Assembly (NCBI RefSeq): GCF_022869805.1
Contig: NZ_CP094974.1
Span: 682,001-746,000 of the forward strand
Reading direction: 5' to 3'
DNA: 64,000 bases
Origin: Halosolutus halophilus
Lineage (GTDB): Archaea > Halobacteriota > Halobacteria > Halobacteriales > Natrialbaceae
In this document: one piece after another, positions 34,269 to 42,321 of the stretch
Numbering within the stretch: the first letter of the stretch is position 1
Layout of the letters: each line of letters begins with the position of its first letter
The notes under the pieces: generated by a model
What the model saw: the letters and a program-made list of their open reading frames with translations, nothing else
The model's database searches: none
What the model was told of the DNA's origin: nothing
Made by a program: the position numbers and the translations under genes

Positions 34269-35165
34269 ATGAGTTCCAAAACCCACGATCCGACGAGTTC
34301 CGTCGCCGACGACCAGTCCGTGTTCGATCGGTTCGACCCACACCGAGTCGGCGAACAGTTGGGCTTCTACGGCTCGGTCGTCCTGCTGTGTCTGGTCTCG
34401 TTCTTCCCGATCATCTGGATCTTCCTGACGTCGATCAAACCGTCGACGGAAATCATCCAGTTTCCCGTGCAGTATCTGCCATCCGAGGTCACTCTGGATA
34501 ACTACGTCATGGCTCTTCAGCAGGCCCCGTTCCTCCGCTACCTCATCAACAGCTTCATCGTGGCCTCAGGAACCGCAATCCTCTGCGTCGTTCTCGGATC
34601 GATGGCCGGATACGCACTCTCTCGCCTCGATTTCCGCTTCAAACTCCACGTGCTGATGATCGTCCTCGTCTCGGCCATGCTGCCGTTTTTCGGTCGACTG
34701 ATTCCGCTGTTCGATCTGGCGCGATCGACCGGCTTCCTCAACAGCTACCTCGGACTCATCATCCCCTACTCGGCGTTCCAGTTGCCGTTCGCGATCTGGA
34801 TCTTTCAGGCGTACTTCAAGGAACTCCCCGATTCACTCGAAGAGGCGGGCCTGATCGACGGCCTTTCACACATCGGCGTGCTGTTCAGGATCATCCTCCC
34901 GGTCTCCGCGCCGGCGATGGCGACGACGGCGATCATCGTCTTCATTTACGCGTGGAACGAGTTCCTGTTCGCCCTGACATTCATGACCGAAGATTCGATG
35001 CGAACGATCACGGTCGGAATCGCGCTCTACCAAGGCGAGTACACTTACCCGTGGGCGACAATCTCCGCGGCGGTGTTCATGTCGATCGTGCCGCTGCTCC
35101 TGCTGATGCTGTTCTTCCAGCGCAAGATCGTGGAAGGGCTGACCGCCGGCGTCGGCAAAGCCTGA
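34269..35165 (+). CDS. Sugar ABC transporter permease (UgpE/MalG type)
   Basis: The 298-residue product has six membrane segments and the EAA-type loop (EEAGLIDGLSHIGVLFRIILP, about 197-217) plus the family ending in FFQRKIVEGLTAGVGKA. It follows the first permease after one base and shares its transcript. Together they form the channel of a CUT1-type importer for a mono- or oligosaccharide. Confidence 0.92.
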   Translation: MSSKTHDPTSSVADDQSVFDRFDPHRVGEQLGFYGSVVLLCLVSFFPIIWIFLTSIKPSTEIIQFPVQYLPSEVTLDNYVMALQQAPFLRYLINSFIVASGTAILCVVLGSMAGYALSRLDFRFKLHVLMIVLVSAMLPFFGRLIPLFDLARSTGFLNSYLGLIIPYSAFQLPFAIWIFQAYFKELPDSLEEAGLIDGLSHIGVLFRIILPVSAPAMATTAIIVFIYAWNEFLFALTFMTEDSMRTITVGIALYQGEYTYPWATISAAVFMSIVPLLLLMLFFQRKIVEGLTAGVGKA

Positions 35166-35304
35166 GAACGACCCGTTTTCTGGCCGAACCGACGGCGTTT
35201 CCCATTTCTTGCGCGAGTTTCCCTTCGAGACGTCTCGTCCTGTCAGGACACGATCTGCTTCGGTAGAGAAGGACGGTCGGAGACCGCAGAATTCGAGCGC
35301 CGAT

Positions 35305-36270
35305 CTACACGTCGTTGACCAGGTTCGCGGGCCGGTCGCCGAGCAGCGCCGCACGGACGTTTTCCGCGGCTTTCCGGCGCCGCTCCGCGTTCGCCTCCTC
35401 GGAGTACCAGGCGACGTGTGGCGTCGCGACGACGCGATCGTGGGTCCGCAACGGATCGTCCGCCACCGGCGGTTCGTCCGGGAAGACGTCGAGGCCAGCA
35501 CCCGCGATCTCGCCCGCGTCGAGGGCGGCGAGGAGCGCGTCGGCGTCGACGATCGGTCCGCGCGCAACGTTCACCAGCACCGCCGACTCCCGCATTCGCG
35601 CGAACGCGTCGGCGTCGAACAGGTCGCGCGTCTCCGGCGTCAGCGGCGAGTGGATCGTCACGGCGTCGGCCCGCTTGAGCAGTGTCTCGAACGCGACGAG
35701 TTCGGCCCCGTGGTCGGCGGCCGTCTCTTCGTCGATGAACGGATCGCTCGTGACGAGATCGAACCCGAGGGCGGCGGCGCGGTCGGCGACCGCCCGCCCG
35801 ATCGCTCCGAAGCCGACGATTCCGAGCGTCTGCGTCGAGAGCCGGCGGATCGGCGTCGCGACGTCGCGCTCCCACTCGCCCGCGGTGACCGACTCCGTGT
35901 ACCGGGTGACGCCCCGGTACAGCGAGAGCAACAGCGAGAGCGCGTGGGTCGCCACCTCCTCCTGGCAGTAATCAGGGACGTTAGTCACGTAGAGGCCGCG
36001 CTCGGTCGCCGCCTCGAGGTCGACGTTGTCGACGCCGATCCCGTACCGTGCGACGATCCGGCAATCGTCCATCCGCTCGATGAGCGTACGATCGATGTCG
36101 TAGCGGAGGTTCAATACGGCGTCGGCGTCGATCAGGTACTCGTCGACGTTCGCGTCGACGTCGACGTCGCCCCCGGCGTCGCGTACGTCGGCGACGTCGT
36201 CTAAGACCTCCCGTTCGATGTCGAGGGTGTCGAAATCGTGGTCGCTCACCACGACGGTGTGTGTAGGCAT
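35305..36270 (-). CDS. D-2-hydroxyacid dehydrogenase, candidate SlcC-like
   Basis: The 321-residue product has the NAD-binding GIVGFGAIGRA (about 149-159) and the catalytic residues of the family: Arg in LVNVARGPIVD, Glu in LDVFPDEPP and His in ATPHVAWYSEE. It belongs to the CtBP/phosphoglycerate-dehydrogenase branch. SlcC, the (S)-sulfolactate dehydrogenase of Chromohalobacter, is in this superfamily and works with ComC to invert sulfolactate. A close paralog at 46282 sits opposite the second comC copy. The substrate could equally be another 2-hydroxyacid such as glycerate. Confidence 0.8.
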   Translation of the reverse strand: MPTHTVVVSDHDFDTLDIEREVLDDVADVRDAGGDVDVDANVDEYLIDADAVLNLRYDIDRTLIERMDDCRIVARYGIGVDNVDLEAATERGLYVTNVPDYCQEEVATHALSLLLSLYRGVTRYTESVTAGEWERDVATPIRRLSTQTLGIVGFGAIGRAVADRAAALGFDLVTSDPFIDEETAADHGAELVAFETLLKRADAVTIHSPLTPETRDLFDADAFARMRESAVLVNVARGPIVDADALLAALDAGEIAGAGLDVFPDEPPVADDPLRTHDRVVATPHVAWYSEEANAERRRKAAENVRAALLGDRPANLVNDV

Positions 36271-36323
36271 ACACCACCACGTGGAGCGAAACGATCAAAA
36301 AAGGTACCGATCGGCCCGGCCGG

Positions 36324-37583
36324 TCAGACGATCAGTTCGGAGCCATCGGTGAGGTACTCCGCGGCCAGTTCGCGGTCGATCTCGACGCCGAGGCCGGGTC
36401 CTTCTGGGACCTCGATGTACCCGTCTTCGAGGATCGGGCCTCGCTCGCCGGTGCGCACGGCGAACTCGTTCCACCACGGCACGTCCCTGGAGTGCCACTC
36501 CATACAGAGGAAGTTCGGAATCGCCGCCGAGAGGTGCGCGCCGGCGACGGTGCCGATCGGACTCGAGATGTTGTGCGAGGCGATCGGGATGCCGTAAAGG
36601 TCGCAGATCGTCGCGATCTTTTTCATCTCTCCGAGACCGCCGCACTTGTTGACGTCCGGAGCGGCGATGTCCATCGCCCCCTCGCGGGCATATTTGTTGA
36701 ACTGGGCGGGCGTGACGAGGTTCTCGCCGGTGAGTACGGGGAGATCGAGGGCTTCGGTCACGCGGCGCTGGACGTCGAGTTTCTCCGGCGGCACCGGGTC
36801 CTCGAGCCACGCGAGATCGAACCGCTCGAGTTTCTTCCCTAGGCGGATGGCGGTCTCTTTCGTGAAGTTCCAGTGGAGGTCCATCCCGAGGTCGATATCG
36901 TAGCCGATCTCGTCACGGACGGCCTCGACGAGTTGCACCTTGTGTTCGAGCGCCGCGTTGTCCATCCGGCGGTTGGCTTCGTCGTACTCGGCGTGGGTCG
37001 GTACGTCGAGGTCGAACTTGAGCGCCTCGAACCCCTCGTCGACTACCTCGCGGGCCGCGCGGGCGTACGATTCGGGCGTATAGACCTCCCTAGGGTCGTG
37101 CGCCTCGGCTTCGCCCAGCGACTCGCCGCCGTGGGTGTCGCAGTAGATCTTGATCTCGTCGCGGTACTTCCCGCCGAGGAGTTCGTAGACGGGAACGTCG
37201 AATACCTTCCCTTTGATGTCGTAACAGGCGGTCTCGATCGCCGTGAACGCCGCCTGGCCGATCCGGCCACAGCCCGTATAGCGCTGGTTGAGCAACTCGA
37301 CGATCCGATCGGTGTCGAGCGGGTTCTCGCCGACCAGGTCGACGTCCATCCGACCGGCCATGTCGAGGGCGGCCTCTGCTCGGAACGTTTCGCCGAGCCC
37401 GTAGTGTTCGGTGTTCGTTTCCACCTTGACGATCCCCCAGGTGAAGTTGCCCGCGATCGCCATGGTCTTGATGTCGGTAATTTCGACGTCCCGCTCGGGT
37501 GGTCGGTGGGTCTCCTCGAGGCCCATATCCCGCCACGGCACGCCGCCGCCCTGCGGAATCCGGTAATCTGGCTCGTCTTCCAT
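36324..37583 (-). CDS. Enolase-superfamily sugar-acid dehydratase (MR/MLE type)
   Basis: The 419-residue product is an acid-sugar dehydratase: Lys189 in LKFDLDVP, metal ligands Asp235 in DLHWNF, Glu261 in LEDPVPP and Glu287 in TGENLV, and the base His337 in ASHNISSPIG. Haloarchaeal gluconate and xylonate dehydratases are of this type. The frame stays open upstream to 37913, but the ATG at 37583 suits the family and lies about 30 nt from a CATTATAATG TATA-like stretch (37612-37621). It would turn an aldonate, possibly sulfogluconate, into its 2-keto-3-deoxy form for the aldolase at 27455. Confidence 0.85.
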   Translation of the reverse strand: MEDEPDYRIPQGGGVPWRDMGLEETHRPPERDVEITDIKTMAIAGNFTWGIVKVETNTEHYGLGETFRAEAALDMAGRMDVDLVGENPLDTDRIVELLNQRYTGCGRIGQAAFTAIETACYDIKGKVFDVPVYELLGGKYRDEIKIYCDTHGGESLGEAEAHDPREVYTPESYARAAREVVDEGFEALKFDLDVPTHAEYDEANRRMDNAALEHKVQLVEAVRDEIGYDIDLGMDLHWNFTKETAIRLGKKLERFDLAWLEDPVPPEKLDVQRRVTEALDLPVLTGENLVTPAQFNKYAREGAMDIAAPDVNKCGGLGEMKKIATICDLYGIPIASHNISSPIGTVAGAHLSAAIPNFLCMEWHSRDVPWWNEFAVRTGERGPILEDGYIEVPEGPGLGVEIDRELAAEYLTDGSELIV

Positions 37584-37716
37584 AAGTACACTCGCCAAGA
37601 GAGAGAATAGCATTATAATGATTGTGGTTAGGGTGAGACAGTGGGTCCGACCGCGACACGGGTGGCGACGACTCGTGAATAGTTTTAATAGGGTGTCCGC
37701 GTCTCTCTGAGAACGA

Positions 37717-40068
37717 ATGGTCAACACTACCGTCAGTTCGGTCCGGGAGTACGAGCGGACCGGCAACACGATCGAATTGCTCTGCGACGTCGATCGGACC
37801 CTCGAGCAGCCCCGCAGCGACGATCGGCCGGTTCCGGTCACGATCCGGTTTCTGAACGCCTCGACGTTCCGGTTCGAGTTGCGGGCGAACCCCGAAGCGG
37901 GTACCGATCGCAACCCCTATCCCGAGTTCGACGAGGACGCGATCCGCGAGGACGTCGTCTTAGACCTCGACGAGCGCGACGGCGTGCTCGCGGTCGACAC
38001 CGGCGACCTCTGCCTCGAGATCGGCCTCGAGACGTGGTCGTTCCGCGTCGAGGACGCTGACGGCGCGGTCCGCTTCGAGGAACAGCGGAAGGACCTCGAC
38101 GTCCGGGGAAACGACCGCGTCGAACCGCTCGGCTTCCGCGAGGAGGAGATCAACCACGGCCCTCACCGGGTGACGGAGACGGGCACCGCGTTCGCGCTGG
38201 CTCCCGGCGAGCGCATCTACGGGCTGGGCGAGAAGTTCACGCCCTTCGATCGGCGGGGCCAGGAGATCGAGTCTTGGCACGTCGAACCGCTGGGCACCGA
38301 GAGCGAGCGCGCATACAAGAACATCCCGTTTCACGTCTCGTCGCGGGGATACGGGCTGCTCGTCGATACGACCCACCGGGTGCGCTACGACCTCGGGAAC
38401 GAGTCGACCGCCAGCGCGACGGTCGCCGTCGAGGACGACACCTTCGCGTTCGTCTTCTTCGCCGGGTCGTCCATCAAGGAGATCCACAGCGCGTACACGG
38501 CGCTGACGGGTCGACCCGATCGTCCACCGAAGTGGAGTTTCGGCGTCTGGATGTCGCGACTCGGCTACGAGTCGCGCGAACAACTCGAGGCGATCACCGC
38601 GCGCCTACGCGAGGAAGAAATCCCGGCGGACGTCGTCCACTTGGATCCGTTCTGGATGCGCGAAAACAAGTCGACTGATCTGGTCTGGGACACAGAGCAG
38701 TTCCCCGACCCTGAAGGGATGATCGAGGAGCTCCACGAGAACGGCTTCCGGCTCTCGCTGTGGGAACACCCCCACGTCCCTGTCAGCACCGAGGCGTTCG
38801 AGACCGGCCGCGAAGAGGGCTATTTTGTCGAGGACGGTACCGGCAAGCCGTACGTGATGGAGCGGACCTGTCAGGGCGACTACCGCGGCGCAATCGTCGA
38901 CTTCACGAACCCCGACGCGGTCGCGTGGTGGACCGATAAACACCGCGACCTGCTCGAGATGGGCGTGGACACGTTCAAGACCGATTACGGGGAGTACATT
39001 CCCGAGGACGCGGTCTTCGACAACGGCCTCTCCGGCAAAGCGATGCACAACCTCTACCCGTACCTCTACAACGAGGCCGTCTACGAGACCGTCGGGGAGG
39101 TCAACGGCGACGACCAGGCGCTCGTCTGGGGCCGGGCCGGTTGGACCGGAAGCCAGCGGTTCCCCGTCCACTGGGGCGGTGATCCGCAGACATCGTTCAA
39201 CGGGATGGCCGCCGCGTTGCGCGGCGGGCTGAGCGCGTCGCTGTCCGGCATCGGCTACTGGAGTCACGACATCGGCGGCTTCCGCGGCGAACCCGACGAC
39301 GAGGTGTACGTTCGGTGGGCGCAGTTCGGGTTGCTCTCGAGTCACTCCCGGTGTCACGGGACGACCCCGCGCGAGCCTTGGGCGTTCGGCGAGCGAGCGG
39401 TCGAGATCTTCCGGGAGTTCGCCCGACTCCGCTACCGGCTCCTGCCGTACATCTACAGCGAGGCCGAAGTGACCAGCAGGACGGGGTACCCGATCGTTCG
39501 ACCGCTGCTCTTCGAGTTCGAAGACGATCCGCGAACGCACGAGATCGCAGACCAGTACCTGCTCGGCGAGTCGCTGCTCGTTGCACCCGTGTTCGACGAG
39601 ACCGATTCGCGATCGGTCTACCTGCCGGAGGGCGAGTGGATCGAGTGGTGGTCCGGCGAGCGTTATGCGGGTGAACAGACCCTCGACGTCGACGTGCCGC
39701 TCGATCGGATCCCGCTGTACGTCCGCGCCGGTTGCGTGCTTCCGACGCGCGAGCCAGCACAGACGGTTCAAGAGGGGCCGCCGGAACGACTGACGCTTCA
39801 GGCCACACTCGCCGATGGCGGCGCATCCGGACGCTACTACGACGAAGCGCGCGACGAACTGGCCGAAATCGAGGTCGGTGTCGACGGAACCACGCTCATC
39901 GTCGACGTCGGTCAGATGACGCCGGTTCGCGAATTCGTCGTCGAGGGAGTCGACGGGCGTGTAGAGGGCGTCAGCGTCAACGGGACCCCCCTCTCGTCCG
40001 TCGAAACTGCACCGAGTCCGGGAGAGTGGGTCGACGAAGGTGAGAACGTTCGATTCGTGGTCGAGTAG
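37717..40068 (+). CDS. Glycoside hydrolase family 31, YicI-like alpha-xylosidase
   Basis: The 783-residue product has the GH31 architecture: N-terminal beta-sandwich (YGLGEKFTPFDRRG), (beta/alpha)8 barrel with nucleophile Asp423 in FKTDYGEYIP and acid/base Asp489 in HWGGDPQ, and C-terminal beta domains. The barrel matches alpha-xylosidase YicI (PKWSFGVWMSRL, HLDPFWM, FWM-x3-KSTDLVWD). The sulfoquinovosidase YihQ sequence around Gln288, Arg301 and Trp304 (WAQDWSGIR) is not present. No signal peptide, so intracellular. A TATA-like TTTTAATA lies about 30 nt upstream (37683-37690). It is the strongest evidence that the cluster handles xylosides. Confidence 0.88.
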   Translation: MVNTTVSSVREYERTGNTIELLCDVDRTLEQPRSDDRPVPVTIRFLNASTFRFELRANPEAGTDRNPYPEFDEDAIREDVVLDLDERDGVLAVDTGDLCLEIGLETWSFRVEDADGAVRFEEQRKDLDVRGNDRVEPLGFREEEINHGPHRVTETGTAFALAPGERIYGLGEKFTPFDRRGQEIESWHVEPLGTESERAYKNIPFHVSSRGYGLLVDTTHRVRYDLGNESTASATVAVEDDTFAFVFFAGSSIKEIHSAYTALTGRPDRPPKWSFGVWMSRLGYESREQLEAITARLREEEIPADVVHLDPFWMRENKSTDLVWDTEQFPDPEGMIEELHENGFRLSLWEHPHVPVSTEAFETGREEGYFVEDGTGKPYVMERTCQGDYRGAIVDFTNPDAVAWWTDKHRDLLEMGVDTFKTDYGEYIPEDAVFDNGLSGKAMHNLYPYLYNEAVYETVGEVNGDDQALVWGRAGWTGSQRFPVHWGGDPQTSFNGMAAALRGGLSASLSGIGYWSHDIGGFRGEPDDEVYVRWAQFGLLSSHSRCHGTTPREPWAFGERAVEIFREFARLRYRLLPYIYSEAEVTSRTGYPIVRPLLFEFEDDPRTHEIADQYLLGESLLVAPVFDETDSRSVYLPEGEWIEWWSGERYAGEQTLDVDVPLDRIPLYVRAGCVLPTREPAQTVQEGPPERLTLQATLADGGASGRYYDEARDELAEIEVGVDGTTLIVDVGQMTPVREFVVEGVDGRVEGVSVNGTPLSSVETAPSPGEWVDEGENVRFVVE

Positions 40069-40130
40069 CTGACCAAGTCTCCTCACCACGGGATTTATTA
40101 GCAATACACTCAAACCCCCGTAACAGGACT

Positions 40131-41282
40131 ATGGGACAGGTTGACGTAAGCGGATTGACGAAAGTGTATGACGACGGCAGCAGTAACACGATCGTTGCCG
40201 TCACCGATCTCGACATCACGATCCAGGACGGCGAGTTCCTCGTGCTCGTCGGTCCGTCTGGATGCGGCAAATCGACGACGTTGCGCTGTCTGGCCGGTCT
40301 AGAAATGCCAACCCAAGGAACCATCGATCTCGACGGAAAAGAGATCACCCGGAAACGGCCCAAAGAACGAGGGGTGGCCATGGTGTTCCAGAACTACGCA
40401 CTGTATCCCCACATGAACGTCCGGAAGAACATGACTTTCGGGCTGAAGATGACAACGGATCTTTCAAAAGAAGAGCGGATCGAAAAGGTCGAGGAAGCGG
40501 CCGATATTCTGGGTATTACCGACCTCCTCGAGAAGCGGCCGAAAGAACTCTCGGGCGGCCAGCAACAGCGTGTCGCACTCGGTCGCGCCATCGTTCGCGA
40601 TCCGGAAATCTTCCTGATGGATGAACCGCTGTCGAATCTGGACGCGAAACTGCGGTCTCAGATGCGAACAGAACTGCAACAACTCCAGCAGAATCTCGAC
40701 GTCACGACGGTCTACGTGACCCACGACCAGACCGAGGCGATGACGATGGGCGATCGGATCGCCGTGCTCAACCAGGGTCGGCTCCAGCAGATCGGGACGC
40801 CGCTCGAGTGCTACCACGAGCCGGCGAACCAGTTCGTCGCGGGCTTCATCGGATCGCCGAGCATGAACTTCATCGAAGTTACCCACAAGGACGGGACGCT
40901 CGTCGGGCCGTCGTTCGAGTACGATCTCCCGTCGGAGATCCAGCAAGAGATCGCCGACGAGAACACAGAATTGACGCTCGGTATTCGGCCTCAGGACATC
41001 GAACTCGCCAAACCGTCCGTCGATAACGCCATCACTGCAGACGTAACGGTAATGGAGCCGATGGGGGAAGTGTCGAACCTCTATCTCGACATCGGCGAAC
41101 AGACGTTGACCGCTAGCATCAGCGGCGAACTCGTCATCGACTCGAGTCAGGACATCAATATCATCTTCCCCGCCGATCGGATCCACCTCTTTGACAGAGC
41201 GACCGGCAACGCGGTCAAGAACCGGGAATCGATCGACGATGGTGACGACCTCGAAAAGCATATGATCACTCCGTCCAGCTGA
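40131..41282 (+). CDS. Sugar ABC transporter ATPase (UgpC/MalK type)
   Basis: The 383-residue product has Walker A GPSGCGKST, Q-loop VFQNYALYPHM, signature LSGGQQQRVALGR, Walker B IFLMDEPLSNLDAK and the H-loop THDQTEA, followed by a C-terminal TOBE/OB-like domain (TLGIRPQDIEL) of the multi-sugar MalK/UgpC type. Such an ATPase energises one or several CUT1 importers. It follows GH31 after 62 bp with a TATA-like TTTATTA at 40094-40100 and is the missing partner of the permeases at 33302 and 34269. Confidence 0.93.
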   Translation: MGQVDVSGLTKVYDDGSSNTIVAVTDLDITIQDGEFLVLVGPSGCGKSTTLRCLAGLEMPTQGTIDLDGKEITRKRPKERGVAMVFQNYALYPHMNVRKNMTFGLKMTTDLSKEERIEKVEEAADILGITDLLEKRPKELSGGQQQRVALGRAIVRDPEIFLMDEPLSNLDAKLRSQMRTELQQLQQNLDVTTVYVTHDQTEAMTMGDRIAVLNQGRLQQIGTPLECYHEPANQFVAGFIGSPSMNFIEVTHKDGTLVGPSFEYDLPSEIQQEIADENTELTLGIRPQDIELAKPSVDNAITADVTVMEPMGEVSNLYLDIGEQTLTASISGELVIDSSQDINIIFPADRIHLFDRATGNAVKNRESIDDGDDLEKHMITPSS

Positions 41283-41495
41283 GTTCTCTCGTTTCTCCGT
41301 CCATTGTCACAGCGTCGCTGTGAGACCACGTTCCTCCACGGTGGTCGTCCGTGAGTCGTTTGCAAGTCGTGAACGCGCGCGATCGAGGTCACCGTTACTG
41401 GTTCTGCGAACGACGTAGTTCTGTGCCGGCCCGATCAAACGTGCGACGGATACCGAACGCTTGCGGCTTAATGTAGATCGTAGCGGGTGCGTTTT

Positions 41496-41517
41496 CCACA
41501 TGCAAACAATTATGTGG
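41496..41517. promoter_or_regulatory. Inverted repeat CCACAT-N10-ATGTGG before the second IclR gene
   Basis: Exact 6-bp arms CCACAT (41496-41501) and ATGTGG (41512-41517) flank a 10-nt AT-rich spacer. The site ends about 21 nt before the IclR ATG at 41539, right in the promoter zone. Operators of IclR regulators are often short palindromes in their own promoters, so autoregulation is likely. Confidence 0.5.
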
Positions 41518-41538
41518 GTCGTGCTACCATCAGAGAGT

Positions 41539-42321
41539 ATGAACGAACACCAAGACGGACCGACGGAACGACGGACCGTGAACGCGGTCCAGTTCTCCTG
41601 TGACATACTCGATGCGCTGAAACGACTAAACGGCGCAGGAGTGACGGAGATTGCAAACCACCTAGACGCCTCGAAAGGGGCCGTACATACGCACTTGGCG
41701 ACGCTCGAGGCGAACGAGTTCGTCGTCAAACGTGACGACGAGTACAGGCTGAGTCTCCGGTTTCTCGATCTCGGCAAGTACGTTCGCGACGAGATCAAGA
41801 TCTACGACGTCGTGGAAGAAGAGATCGAGCGGCTGGCCGACGTCAGCGGCGAAGTCGCACAGTTCATGGTCGAACAGCACGGTCGGGGCGTCTACCTGTA
41901 CAAAGCGGAGGGCGAAAACGCCGTCCAAACCGCCTCCTACGTCGGTGGACGTAATCCCATGCACTGTACCGCCCTCGGGAAGGCGATCCTCGCACACCTC
42001 CCCGGGGAACGCGTCAGGGAAATAATCGACCGCCACGGGTTGGCAGCGAAGACATCGAACACGATCACCGAGCGGGAGGAACTCTTAGCGGAACTCGAGG
42101 AGATTCAGGAGCGGGGACTCGCGTACGACAGGGAGGAGATTTTCAAAGGGCTGCAGTGCGTCGCAGCACCAGTCCTCGACCGGAGCGGCGACGTGATCGG
42201 CGCCGTCAGCGTTACCGGGCCGACGAGTCGAATGCAGGGCGATCGGCTGGAAGAGGAGGTTGCGGAGATGGTCCAGCACACGTCGAACGTGATCGAGGTA
42301 AACGCCGCACAGGTCCAGTAG
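41539..42321 (+). CDS. IclR-family transcriptional regulator
   Basis: The 260-residue product has a winged helix (about residues 10-75: QFSCDILDALKRLNGAGVTEIANHL and KGAVHTHLATLEANEFV) and an IclR effector domain (EVAQFMVEQHGRGVYLYK, MHCTALGKAILAHLPGE, RGLAYDREEIFKGLQCVAAPV). The open frame begins at 41461 with a TTG; the ATG at 41539 is chosen because it follows the promoter-like inverted repeat and gives the normal family length. It is next to the ABC ATPase and probably controls the sugar cluster at 22.2-41.3 kb. Confidence 0.88.
   Translation: MNEHQDGPTERRTVNAVQFSCDILDALKRLNGAGVTEIANHLDASKGAVHTHLATLEANEFVVKRDDEYRLSLRFLDLGKYVRDEIKIYDVVEEEIERLADVSGEVAQFMVEQHGRGVYLYKAEGENAVQTASYVGGRNPMHCTALGKAILAHLPGERVREIIDRHGLAAKTSNTITEREELLAELEEIQERGLAYDREEIFKGLQCVAAPVLDRSGDVIGAVSVTGPTSRMQGDRLEEEVAEMVQHTSNVIEVNAAQVQ

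Noticed and set aside
37717-40068. GH31 as a sulfoquinovosidase (YihQ)
   Set aside because: The YihQ sulfonate-pocket sequence (WAQDWSGIR region) is absent and the barrel follows YicI; called alpha-xylosidase-like, though this weakens the sulfoquinovose idea.
38605-40113. Antisense frame of 502 residues opposite GH31
   Set aside because: Same reason: mirror frame of a strong GH31 gene, no motif of its own.
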